A DNA stretch of 64,000 bases, taken from Flavobacterium sp. ZT3R18. GTDB lineage: Bacteria > Bacteroidota > Bacteroidia > Flavobacteriales > Flavobacteriaceae. The notes below the pieces were generated by a model. That model did no database searches. It was not told the origin of the DNA and worked only from the letters and a program-made list of their open reading frames with translations. The DNA is taken from positions 1 to 64,000 of the forward strand of contig NZ_VJZS01000025.1 of the NCBI RefSeq assembly GCF_007097385.1. The letters run 5' to 3'. Position 1 is the stretch's first letter. Each line of letters begins with the position of its first letter. The position numbers were made by a program, and so were the translations under genes. Positions 10,979 to 20,437 of the stretch are shown here, piece after piece.

Positions 10979-13900
10979 ATGGAAAAAGAAGTCATAAATA
11001 ACGTTGAAGCATATCAACTTTCTATCAATCAAATGAACTTATGGAGTGTGGCCAGAAATAACATGCAGGATTATTACAATCAGGTTGTTATTGAACTGGG
11101 AAATGATGTAACAACAGAAAAGTTACAACGTGGACTGGCACAGGTAATAAGCAAAAATGAAACATTATTGTTCAAAATGAACATAGCGTCAAATGCGGTT
11201 TTTCCAGTTCAGACAGTATCTGAAATTTCAGCAACAACAATAGTTGAGCGAACTGTTCAAACACTGGATCAAACTACTATTTCGGCAATAGCTCAGGAAT
11301 CTTTAGGATACGATTATGATCCTTTAAACAATGATGCTATACGTTTTTGTTTGCTTAGAGATTTAAACGGAAATCAAGTTTTGGCAGTACGTTTATTTTC
11401 GCTTTGGGCAGACAGTTACAGCACTGCATTTTTCTGTAATGAATTATCAAAAGCTATAAGTGATGAAACTTCATACGAAAAAGAAGAGAGAGAAGTAGTA
11501 GAATATCAGGATTTTTCGGCCTGGCAACAACAATTGTTTAGCGAGCCGGAAGAAGAAGGAGTTAATTTCTGGAAAAATTATACAAGAGATTTAACCAAAG
11601 ATATTGTGCCATTTAAACATAAAACAAATGATGTTTTTGCACCTCAAAGAAAACCGGTTTGCATAATTGAAGGCGATGCTTATAACCAATTAAAAGCAAA
11701 ATCTATTCAGGAAGGTTCTTCGGCAGAGCATGTAGTTTTATCTCAATTTGCAACTTATTTGTCACGATTTGAAGCTGATTCTTTTACACTTGGATATCTT
11801 CCGTACAACAGATATTATAAAGAATTAGAAAACACATTTGGTTTAGTGTCAAAAACGCTTCCTGTTCATGTCAAAGAATTATCAGCATTACCAGAAAAAG
11901 AAGCCGGTGCATTTTTTAAGAAATCGGTAGAAGAAATCGGAATGTGGTCTGACTATTTTTATGTAAACAGAATTCATGATAAAGAAGTAAGCGATGCAAC
12001 GATCTTTAAATATGTGTTTGAGTTTTTAGAAGTAAATAAAAATACTTCATCTACTGATTTAAAAATTAGAGATGTTTATAGTGTTACAGATGTTTTTGAA
12101 CTTAAGCTAAGCGCGGTTGATTATGGAGATAAACTGGTGTTGGATTTATATTATGATTCAGCTTCTTATTCTGATGCCGTAACAACCCTAATAGTAGCTC
12201 AGCTTAAAGCGACGTTTACAAATCAGAATACTATTTTGGTAGGTCAGGATATTATTGATGCTTCAAATAACACCGTAAAATTCTATGAACTTTTTAATTC
12301 CGTTACAGCAATTTTTGAGCAACAAGTATTATTACAAGCAAATAATACAGCTTTATATTACAATGATTTATCGATCTCGTATAAAGAATTAAAGGAAAAA
12401 TCAAATCAATTTGCACATTATTTAATTCATGAATGTGGAATTAAAAAAGGAAATCCTGTAGCTGTTTTACTGGATCGTTCACCAGATTTTGTCATTAGTG
12501 TTTTAGGAATTCTTAAAGCTGGAGCCTACTATATCCCAATGGATACTGCTTATCCAAAAGATCGCATACAATTCATTCTGGAAGATGCTGCTTGTACTAT
12601 TTTAGTAAGTACTACAGATGAAGAATTTTTGAATGTAACCATTCTTAATCCTTCAAAAGAAGAGATATTTCAATCGGATGCTGACACTTTAAAGTTTGCT
12701 GAAATAGATCGTGAAGATATCGCGTATTGTATTTATACCTCAGGATCTACAGGAAACCCTAAAGGATGTTTGATTACTCATGCTAATCTTTTAAACTACA
12801 TTCAATGGTCTAATGCGTATTATTTTGGTGATGCCGAAACAGGAAATTGGGCATTAATTACTTCTATTTCTTTTGATCTTACCATAACTTCTCTTTTTAC
12901 AAGTTTAACAAGAGGTAAAAAATTATGGATTGGTTCTGATGCAAAAGCAATCAATGAATTACTTACGGAGAGTTTTACAAACCCTGAAATTGATACCGTA
13001 AAATTAACACCGTCGCACCTTTCTTTATTGAAAGAACTGAATATCGAAAAAACAAACATCAAAATTATTATTGTTGGAGGCGAACAGCTTACTCAAAATC
13101 AATTGCAAAATGTGTGGAATATTGATTCTAATATCCGCATAATTAATGAATACGGACCAACAGAAACAACCGTAGGATGTATTGTTCAGGAAATGACTGC
13201 AGCGCAATCTGAAGTACGTATTGGTAAACCTATTGCAAATACAGTAATAACGATTGTAGATTCTCAGGGAAATCCTTGCGATATCGGAATGTATGGTGAA
13301 ATTATAATTTCAGGCGCCGGAGTTGCAAAAGGATATTTAAATCGTCCTGAACTTAATAATGAACGATTTGTTACCACAAAAAATGGCCCATCTTATAAAA
13401 CCGGAGATATTGCAAGATGGATGGACAATGGAGAAATAATCTACAAACAAAGAAGAGACGATCAGGTTAAAATAAGAGGTTACAGAATAGAATTAAGTGA
13501 AATCGAACAACAACTTCTTCTTCACAATAACATTAATCAGGCCGTTGCGATAGTTGATGCCAGAAACGAGGATAAAAAAGAGCTTATTGCGTATATCGTA
13601 TGTTCTCAAAAAGAAGACGTAAAAGATATCAAGAAATACCTGGCGCATAAACTGCCGGAATACATGATACCTTCTGTTATTATAGCAGTCGATACAATTC
13701 CGTTAACGGTAAATGGGAAAGTTGATAAAAACTATTTACTTACGTTAAATACAGGAACATTATCACGCGTTGCATATGTTGCTCCTGCAGATGATTTTGA
13801 AAAACAAATTGCCGCAATTTGGGAAGAAGTTCTGCAAATAGAAAACATTGGAACACAGGAAGATTTTCTGGAATTAGGAGGTCATAGTTTAAAAGCAATA

Positions 13901-16900
13901 CAGTTGATTAATCAATATCATAAAATTTTTGATGTAAAATTAGGATTGAAAGAAGTATTTGCCAATACGACCATAAAAGCGCATGCCACTTTGATTAAAA
14001 ATTCAGAAGTAACGAAACATACTTCCATACAAAAAATTGCCAATTCAGCAGATTATCCAGCTTCTGCAGGACAACGCAGATTATGGGTTTTAAGCGAAAT
14101 TACAGGAAATACTGCCATATACAATATGCCTTCTCAACTAACCTTGAAAGGCACGTATGATGTAGCGTATTTTTCAAAAGCAATAGAAGCTACTTTGGAC
14201 AGACATGAAGCTTTACGAACCACTTTTAAAGTAAATAAGGAGGGAGAAGTAAGACAGGTTGTAAAAACAACAGAAGAATTGGGCTTCACCGTAGATTATA
14301 TCGATTACAGATCTGATCTGCATCAGGACACGAATGTAGATTTGTATATAAAAGAAGATGCCTATGCACCATTTGATTTAACTAACGGACCATTGGTAAG
14401 AGCCAGCATATTACAGCTTTCAGATGATGAATATGTATTTTATTACAATATACATCATATTATTTCTGATGGCTGGTCGATGGATGTTCTCGCGAAAGAT
14501 GTATTTGCTTTTTACGAGCAATATTCAGAAGGAAAACAAAACGAATTGACAACATTAAAAATTCAATATAGAGATTATGCTGCATGGCAACAAAATCAAC
14601 TGCAGCAAGAACAAAATAACAGCCATAAAGACTATTGGTTAAAAAGTTTAGCAGGGGAACTTCCTACTTTAGATTTACCGTATCAAAAAGCAAGACCTCC
14701 CATTAAAACTTATGCTGGTAATAATCTTAAAACCTATATTTCACCAGATCTTACTAATCGTCTTAGAAAATATGGGCAAAATCAGGGAGGAAGTTTATTT
14801 ATAGGATTGTTAGCTGTCTGGAATGTTTTATTTCATAAATACACGGCTGGGAAGGATGTAATAATAGGAACACCTGTTGCCGGGAGAGATCATGCTGATT
14901 TAAACGATCAGATCGGATTTTATATCAATATGCTCCCGTTAAGAAATACGATAGATGTAGAAGAAAGTTTTGAATCTTTTTATAATACCGTAAAAGAGAA
15001 GACAATCCAGTCCTACGAACATCAAATGTATCCTTTTGATTCTTTGGTAGACGATCTTGATATACGAAACGATACTAGCAAAAGTGCCATATTTGATGTT
15101 ATGCTGGTGTTGCAAAACATAAGAGATGCTGTCGAAAGTACAAATCTTAATCCAGGCGCTTTTACTACCATAGAAGATAAAGGGTATAAAGTTGCTAAGT
15201 TCGATATGGATATTGCTTTTCAGGAACAGGGAGATTATCTGTCGTTTAATATTACTTACAATACCGATATCTATGCACAAGAATCAGTATGTCGTATCAT
15301 AAAACACTACAAGCAATTACTGGAAATAATTTTAGAAAATCCAGATAAAAAAATAAAAGATATAGCGTATATCCCTAAGGCAGAAATAGAGGAACTTATT
15401 TTCGATTTTAATGACACTGCAATTTCATATCCTACGGATAAAACATTAATTGATTTATTTGTTTCTCAAGTAATGAAAACTCCTGAAAATAAAGCATTAT
15501 TCTTTAAAGATCTAAACTATACCTATCAGGAACTGGATACTCTTTCGAGTCAATTTGCTAATTGCCTGAGAGTAGATTTCAAGGTAGCTAAAGGAGATTT
15601 TATAGGCGTTCAATTAGAAAGAGATGCTGCAGTAATTATAGCTGTTTTAGGAATTATGAAAGCTGGTGCTGTATATATTCCAATAGATACCGCCTTTCCG
15701 GAATCTCGTAAATCCTATATTTATGAAGACACCAAAATTAAATTACTCATTACAGATCAATGTACTGTAACTGTTCAGGATGATTACAATGGAGTTGTAT
15801 TGGATATTGTGAATGATTTTAAAGCGGCAAATTATAAAGAAGCATTAGAAGATGTAAATCTAACGCCAAATGATTTAGCTTATATCATATATACTTCTGG
15901 TTCGACGGGAAATCCAAAAGGGGTTAAAATTGGACATCAATCGTTGCTAAATTTTCTGTGCAGTATTCAAGAAAAACCAGGAGTTAGTGCAAATGATGTA
16001 TTATTTTCAGTTACAACTTATTCTTTTGATATTTCAATTTTAGAGTTTTTTGTACCGCTATTATCAGGAGCTGCTTTATATATGGTAAGTAAAGATGTTT
16101 TATCAGATCCTAATTTAATTATTAAAAAAATAGAAGAGATACAACCTACTATAATTCAGGCTACTCCTAGTTTTTATCAAATGTTGTTTAACGCCGATTG
16201 GAAGGGCAATAAAGGACTAAAAGTACTTTGTGGAGGGGATTTACTAAGTGAATCATTAGCAGAAAAATTAATCAGCAATAATTTAGAAGTTTGGAACATG
16301 TATGGACCAACAGAAACTACTATTTGGTCTAGTATAAAAAAAATAGAACATCCAAGAGAAGCATCCAACGTAGGAAAGCCGATAAATAATACACAGTTTT
16401 ATATTCTGGATGATTTCTTAAGCCTTAAACCAATAGGCATACCTGGAGCCCTTTATATTTCAGGCGATGGATTGTCAAAAGGATATTTAAACAGATCAGA
16501 ACTTACAGCACAAAAATTTATAGAACATCCTTATAAAAAAGGGGAACTTCTTTACGAAACAGGTGACTTCGGAAAATGGCTCCCTGATGGCAGTATTGAA
16601 TTTCTGGGCAGAAAAGATGACCAGGTAAAAATTTCCGGATATCGAATAGAACTTGGGGAAATAGGGCAAGCCTTGATGTCACATGATCAAATTAATGAAG
16701 CGGTTGTAGTTGTAGATATAGATGAGTTTAATGTTAAAAGCTTAAAAGCTTATATCATTATAACAGATTCATTGTCGTTAGAGCAGTTAAGAGCATTTCT
16801 TAAAAATAGAATACCGTATTACAGTATTCCTTCAGAGTTTATAGCTTTAAAACAATTACCGATTACCATAAACGGAAAAATTGATAAAAAGAAGTTAGCA

Positions 16901-17251
16901 AATGCATTAGGAATTAAGATCATCAGTGAAAAGGAATACGTAGCGCCGGAAACTCAAAAAGAAAAAGTAATCATACAGATTATAGCAAATGAGTTAAGGA
17001 GAGAAGCAAGTACAATAAGTATACTCGATAATTTCTTTGATATGGGAGCAAACTCAATAAAAATTTTTAAAATATTGAATGAAATCAATAAAGAATTAGG
17101 CGTAGATGTCAGGATAGTTTCCCTATTCGAAAACCCGAACGTTGAGGAGTTTGTTCAATATTTAAACACAGTTGAATCTTCGGGGGAAAATAATATAGAA
17201 GAACTAGAAGATATCTCTGAGGCACTAGATGAATTTATAAACTTAATTTAA
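10979..17251 (+). CDS. NRPS, degenerate C-A-T-C-A-T, predicted Asn and Gly modules
   Basis: A 2090-residue NRPS. The first C-like domain (about 1-430) has FSLWADS at residues 140-146 where HHxxxDG is expected, so it should not catalyse condensation. A1 (about 440-945) has pocket D-L-T-K-I-G-E-V-G, close to the Asn code DLTKLGEVG. A carrier (LGGHSLK near 966) follows, then an intact C domain (HHIISDGWS near 1158). A2 (about 1480-1985) reads D-I-L-Q-L-G-M-I-W, essentially the Gly code. The last carrier has MGANSIK near 2022 and hands over to the PKS protein, whose gene starts 19 bp later. The C domain needed before Asn is presumably the one ending the Thr protein. Confidence 0.94.
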   Translation: MEKEVINNVEAYQLSINQMNLWSVARNNMQDYYNQVVIELGNDVTTEKLQRGLAQVISKNETLLFKMNIASNAVFPVQTVSEISATTIVERTVQTLDQTTISAIAQESLGYDYDPLNNDAIRFCLLRDLNGNQVLAVRLFSLWADSYSTAFFCNELSKAISDETSYEKEEREVVEYQDFSAWQQQLFSEPEEEGVNFWKNYTRDLTKDIVPFKHKTNDVFAPQRKPVCIIEGDAYNQLKAKSIQEGSSAEHVVLSQFATYLSRFEADSFTLGYLPYNRYYKELENTFGLVSKTLPVHVKELSALPEKEAGAFFKKSVEEIGMWSDYFYVNRIHDKEVSDATIFKYVFEFLEVNKNTSSTDLKIRDVYSVTDVFELKLSAVDYGDKLVLDLYYDSASYSDAVTTLIVAQLKATFTNQNTILVGQDIIDASNNTVKFYELFNSVTAIFEQQVLLQANNTALYYNDLSISYKELKEKSNQFAHYLIHECGIKKGNPVAVLLDRSPDFVISVLGILKAGAYYIPMDTAYPKDRIQFILEDAACTILVSTTDEEFLNVTILNPSKEEIFQSDADTLKFAEIDREDIAYCIYTSGSTGNPKGCLITHANLLNYIQWSNAYYFGDAETGNWALITSISFDLTITSLFTSLTRGKKLWIGSDAKAINELLTESFTNPEIDTVKLTPSHLSLLKELNIEKTNIKIIIVGGEQLTQNQLQNVWNIDSNIRIINEYGPTETTVGCIVQEMTAAQSEVRIGKPIANTVITIVDSQGNPCDIGMYGEIIISGAGVAKGYLNRPELNNERFVTTKNGPSYKTGDIARWMDNGEIIYKQRRDDQVKIRGYRIELSEIEQQLLLHNNINQAVAIVDARNEDKKELIAYIVCSQKEDVKDIKKYLAHKLPEYMIPSVIIAVDTIPLTVNGKVDKNYLLTLNTGTLSRVAYVAPADDFEKQIAAIWEEVLQIENIGTQEDFLELGGHSLKAIQLINQYHKIFDVKLGLKEVFANTTIKAHATLIKNSEVTKHTSIQKIANSADYPASAGQRRLWVLSEITGNTAIYNMPSQLTLKGTYDVAYFSKAIEATLDRHEALRTTFKVNKEGEVRQVVKTTEELGFTVDYIDYRSDLHQDTNVDLYIKEDAYAPFDLTNGPLVRASILQLSDDEYVFYYNIHHIISDGWSMDVLAKDVFAFYEQYSEGKQNELTTLKIQYRDYAAWQQNQLQQEQNNSHKDYWLKSLAGELPTLDLPYQKARPPIKTYAGNNLKTYISPDLTNRLRKYGQNQGGSLFIGLLAVWNVLFHKYTAGKDVIIGTPVAGRDHADLNDQIGFYINMLPLRNTIDVEESFESFYNTVKEKTIQSYEHQMYPFDSLVDDLDIRNDTSKSAIFDVMLVLQNIRDAVESTNLNPGAFTTIEDKGYKVAKFDMDIAFQEQGDYLSFNITYNTDIYAQESVCRIIKHYKQLLEIILENPDKKIKDIAYIPKAEIEELIFDFNDTAISYPTDKTLIDLFVSQVMKTPENKALFFKDLNYTYQELDTLSSQFANCLRVDFKVAKGDFIGVQLERDAAVIIAVLGIMKAGAVYIPIDTAFPESRKSYIYEDTKIKLLITDQCTVTVQDDYNGVVLDIVNDFKAANYKEALEDVNLTPNDLAYIIYTSGSTGNPKGVKIGHQSLLNFLCSIQEKPGVSANDVLFSVTTYSFDISILEFFVPLLSGAALYMVSKDVLSDPNLIIKKIEEIQPTIIQATPSFYQMLFNADWKGNKGLKVLCGGDLLSESLAEKLISNNLEVWNMYGPTETTIWSSIKKIEHPREASNVGKPINNTQFYILDDFLSLKPIGIPGALYISGDGLSKGYLNRSELTAQKFIEHPYKKGELLYETGDFGKWLPDGSIEFLGRKDDQVKISGYRIELGEIGQALMSHDQINEAVVVVDIDEFNVKSLKAYIIITDSLSLEQLRAFLKNRIPYYSIPSEFIALKQLPITINGKIDKKKLANALGIKIISEKEYVAPETQKEKVIIQIIANELRREASTISILDNFFDMGANSIKIFKILNEINKELGVDVRIVSLFENPNVEEFVQYLNTVESSGENNIEELEDISEALDEFINLI

Positions 17252-17270
17252 AATATATAATACAATTACG

Positions 17271-20200
17271 ATGGAAAATAATAATAGAAAAAAAGATATT
17301 GCTATTGTTGGAATTTCAGGTAGGTATCCTAAATCAGCTACCATTAATGAATTCTGGGAACATTTAAAAAATGGTAAAGAACTAGTTCATTTTTATACTG
17401 ATGAGGAATTAAAAGCCGTAGGGATGAGCGAACAAGAGCTGGCAAACCCGGATCTAATAAAAGCACAAGCCTTTCTGGAAGATCCTAATAGTTTTGATTA
17501 TTCTTTTTTTGGATATACCAAACAAGAAGCCATGTCTATGGATCCTCAAATTCGCATGATGCACGAACAAGTTTGGCTTGGTCTGGAAGATGCCGGATAT
17601 AACCCAAAAACATATAAAGACAAAATTGGATTGTACTTATCTGCATCGGATAATTTGAATTGGAGAGCTTATACCATGATTTCAAATAATGCTAATGTAA
17701 ATTCATTTTATCTAAATCAAATCTCTAACGAAAATTTTATAAGTACACTCATCTCTTATAACCTAAACTTGAGAGGTCCTAGTTATTATGTAGATACAGC
17801 TTGTTCAAGTTCATTAGTAGCTGTTCATCAGGCTTGCCGTTCCTTATTGATGAGAGAATGTTCGATAGCAGTTGCAGGTGGCGTAAGAGTCTATTCTAAA
17901 CCATACAAAGGACATTTATATCAGGAAGGAATGACAAATTCTAAAGATGGTCATTGTAAAGCTTTTGATGAAGATTCGTCTGGAATTGTATCAGGAGAAG
18001 GAGCGGGAGTAGTGGTTTTAAAAAGATTTGAAGATGCTATAAAAGATAATGATCAAATTTATGCGGTAATTCGATCATCGGTTGTTAATAATGACGGAAA
18101 CAGAAAAGTAGGTTATACAGCGCCAAGTATAAACGGGCAATATGAGTGCATCAGACAAGCACATCAAATTGCAGATGTAACCCCTGAATCTATCACGTAT
18201 ATAGAAGCGCATGGTACAGGAACAAAATTAGGAGATTCTATAGAAGTAGAAGCACTTAATAAATCTTTTGGGTATAATACAAATCATCATTGTGCTATAG
18301 GTTCTGTAAAAACAAATATAGGACATCTTGATGTAGCAGCTGGGATTACAGGATTTATCAAGACAACATTAGCATTAAAAAATAAAATGCTTCCACCGTC
18401 CTTACATTTTAAAAACCCAAATCCGGAAATCAATTTTAAATCCGGTCCTTTCAAAGTGCAAACAGAATTGTCAAATTGGAATTCGGTTAATAATCAACCT
18501 TTAAGAGCAGGTGTAAGTAGTTTTGGAATTGGCGGAAATAATGCTCACGTAGTGTTAGAAGAAGCTCCGATAAAAAATAAAACGACAGAAGATAATACCT
18601 ATAAACTACTGCGTTTTTCTGCACAATCTGTAGGATCATTAAATGCTTATCAGGAAAAACTAGTTTCATTTCTTGAAAAAAATGAAAGCGATAGTTTCCG
18701 TGACATGACATATACGCTTCAGGCAGGTAGAAATCAATTTAAGTACAATAGATTTTTAGTGAGTAATTCTAAAGAAAACGCATTAGAAATTTTAAAAGAT
18801 CCTTTAAGTACCACTTTATATTCGGCAAAACTGGATCAAAAGCGAAAAATAGTCTTTATGTGCACTGGTTCTGGCGCACAGTATTTTAACATGGGAAGAG
18901 ATCTTTATGATACTGAGCTGTATTTTAAACAACTTATGGACGAAGGATTCTCGATCATTAAAGAATTGACTGGGATTGATGTTTCAAAAATCTTGTATAA
19001 AGAAAATACAGATCAGGAAAAAGGTTTTGATATCAATAAAAATGAGTTTACCCAACCCATTGTATTTGTCTTTGAATATGCTTTAGCGAAATTAATGATG
19101 CATTGGGGTATTCATCCAGATAAATTGATCGGGCATAGTACAGGAGAATATGTTGCTGCATGTTTAAGTGACGTTTTTTCGTTTGAAACAGGAGTAAGGT
19201 TAGTTGCTAAACGTGCTTTATTAATGAATAAGTCTCGCAAAGGAAGCATGTTGAGCGTTTCTCTTTCTGAAGAAAAAATAAAAGCATATTTAAATGATAA
19301 CGTCGCTTTAGCAGTAGTTAATTCTCCGGAGTCTTGTGTATTATCAGGAACAGAAGAGGCGATAGAGTCGCTTATGGAAATATTTGAAACAGAAGAAATT
19401 TTACACTCAAAATTAAAAATTTCATTGGGAGGACATTCTTTTTTAATGGATTCAGTTTTGGAAGAATTCAGACAAGAATTAGAAAATGTTGAATTCTCTG
19501 CATTAAAAATTCCTTTTGTATCAAACCTAACCGGACAATTAATAACTGTTGACGAAGCAAAATCATCACAATACTGGATAGATCATTTACGCCATACCGT
19601 ACGATTTTCTGATGGTTTAACGACCTTATTAAAAGAACCCAACAGCATTTTTATAGAGGTAGGTCCCGGAAATACATTAACGACTTTGTTCCAGCAACAA
19701 AATCACAATCCGGCCGCTAATAATACAGCTATAAACCTGATCAGACATCCAAAACAGGAAATTAATGATCAGGAACATCTTCTGATAAAAATGGGAGAAT
19801 TATGGATTAATGGTCTGGATATCGATTGGGAAACGTATTATGGAGCACAAAAACCGCATCGTGTTTCTATGCCGGGTTATGTATTTAATAAAACAAAACT
19901 TCCTGTAAAAGTAAATCCTTTTGAACTCTTGAATCTTTCAGGAGCAGAAAAAATCGCCACAGTAACACCTTTTGCTTTAGAGCACTTTGATGATAATGAA
20001 GCATTTCAGGAAGATCTGGATAAAAATGTTGTGTCCTTTGTTAATTATGTAACGCCAACAAATGAAACGGAAGAAAAACTGGTCGAAATGTGGAAAATCT
20101 TTTTTAGTAAAGATGAGGTTGGAATTTTAGATGATTTTTTTGCTCTGGGAGGCAATTCCTTAAAAGGAGTTACGATGCTTAAATTGATTCAGAAAACATT

Positions 20201-20336
20201 TGATACAGACATAAAAATTAAAGATTTCTATCAAAAATCTACGATAAAGGACCTGGCTTCCGAGATCGATATGAGATTAAAATTTGTTGTAAATCTGGAA
20301 GAAGAAAGTAGTTATAAATCAGTAATGACGATCTAG
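17271..20336 (+). CDS. type I PKS module, KS-AT-ACP
   Basis: A 1021-residue polyketide synthase module. The KS (about 8-430) has active-site Cys178 in TACSSS and the histidine motifs EAHGTGT and NIGHLD. The AT (about 520-830) has Ser623 in GHSTGEY. The ACP near residue 960 has LGGNSL. There is no KR, DH or ER, so the beta-keto group should remain unless altered in trans. The AT selectivity motif, HAFH in malonyl and YASH in methylmalonyl enzymes, is LGGH here. That resembles the xAGH type I recall for ethylmalonyl-loading ATs, and the cluster carries a crotonyl-CoA carboxylase/reductase. The module extends the peptide after Gly, and the next NRPS resumes amino acid addition. Confidence 0.95.
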   Translation: MENNNRKKDIAIVGISGRYPKSATINEFWEHLKNGKELVHFYTDEELKAVGMSEQELANPDLIKAQAFLEDPNSFDYSFFGYTKQEAMSMDPQIRMMHEQVWLGLEDAGYNPKTYKDKIGLYLSASDNLNWRAYTMISNNANVNSFYLNQISNENFISTLISYNLNLRGPSYYVDTACSSSLVAVHQACRSLLMRECSIAVAGGVRVYSKPYKGHLYQEGMTNSKDGHCKAFDEDSSGIVSGEGAGVVVLKRFEDAIKDNDQIYAVIRSSVVNNDGNRKVGYTAPSINGQYECIRQAHQIADVTPESITYIEAHGTGTKLGDSIEVEALNKSFGYNTNHHCAIGSVKTNIGHLDVAAGITGFIKTTLALKNKMLPPSLHFKNPNPEINFKSGPFKVQTELSNWNSVNNQPLRAGVSSFGIGGNNAHVVLEEAPIKNKTTEDNTYKLLRFSAQSVGSLNAYQEKLVSFLEKNESDSFRDMTYTLQAGRNQFKYNRFLVSNSKENALEILKDPLSTTLYSAKLDQKRKIVFMCTGSGAQYFNMGRDLYDTELYFKQLMDEGFSIIKELTGIDVSKILYKENTDQEKGFDINKNEFTQPIVFVFEYALAKLMMHWGIHPDKLIGHSTGEYVAACLSDVFSFETGVRLVAKRALLMNKSRKGSMLSVSLSEEKIKAYLNDNVALAVVNSPESCVLSGTEEAIESLMEIFETEEILHSKLKISLGGHSFLMDSVLEEFRQELENVEFSALKIPFVSNLTGQLITVDEAKSSQYWIDHLRHTVRFSDGLTTLLKEPNSIFIEVGPGNTLTTLFQQQNHNPAANNTAINLIRHPKQEINDQEHLLIKMGELWINGLDIDWETYYGAQKPHRVSMPGYVFNKTKLPVKVNPFELLNLSGAEKIATVTPFALEHFDDNEAFQEDLDKNVVSFVNYVTPTNETEEKLVEMWKIFFSKDEVGILDDFFALGGNSLKGVTMLKLIQKTFDTDIKIKDFYQKSTIKDLASEIDMRLKFVVNLEEESSYKSVMTI

Positions 20337-20358
20337 AAAGGATCGTCTTCTTTTTCTT
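20327..20358 (+). terminator. hairpin across the PKS stop codon, attenuator-like
   Basis: GACGATC (20327-20333) and GATCGTC (20341-20347) form a perfect 7-bp stem around a loop containing the TAG stop, followed by a T-rich tail. It resembles a weak intrinsic terminator inside the operon and could reduce read-through into the last NRPS. Confidence 0.45.
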
Positions 20359-20437
20359 TATCCTCAAAGCGACAAAAAATAACAACACAATTTATTAATT
20401 ATAGACAAGCTATTATATAAACCAAAAACGAAATACA

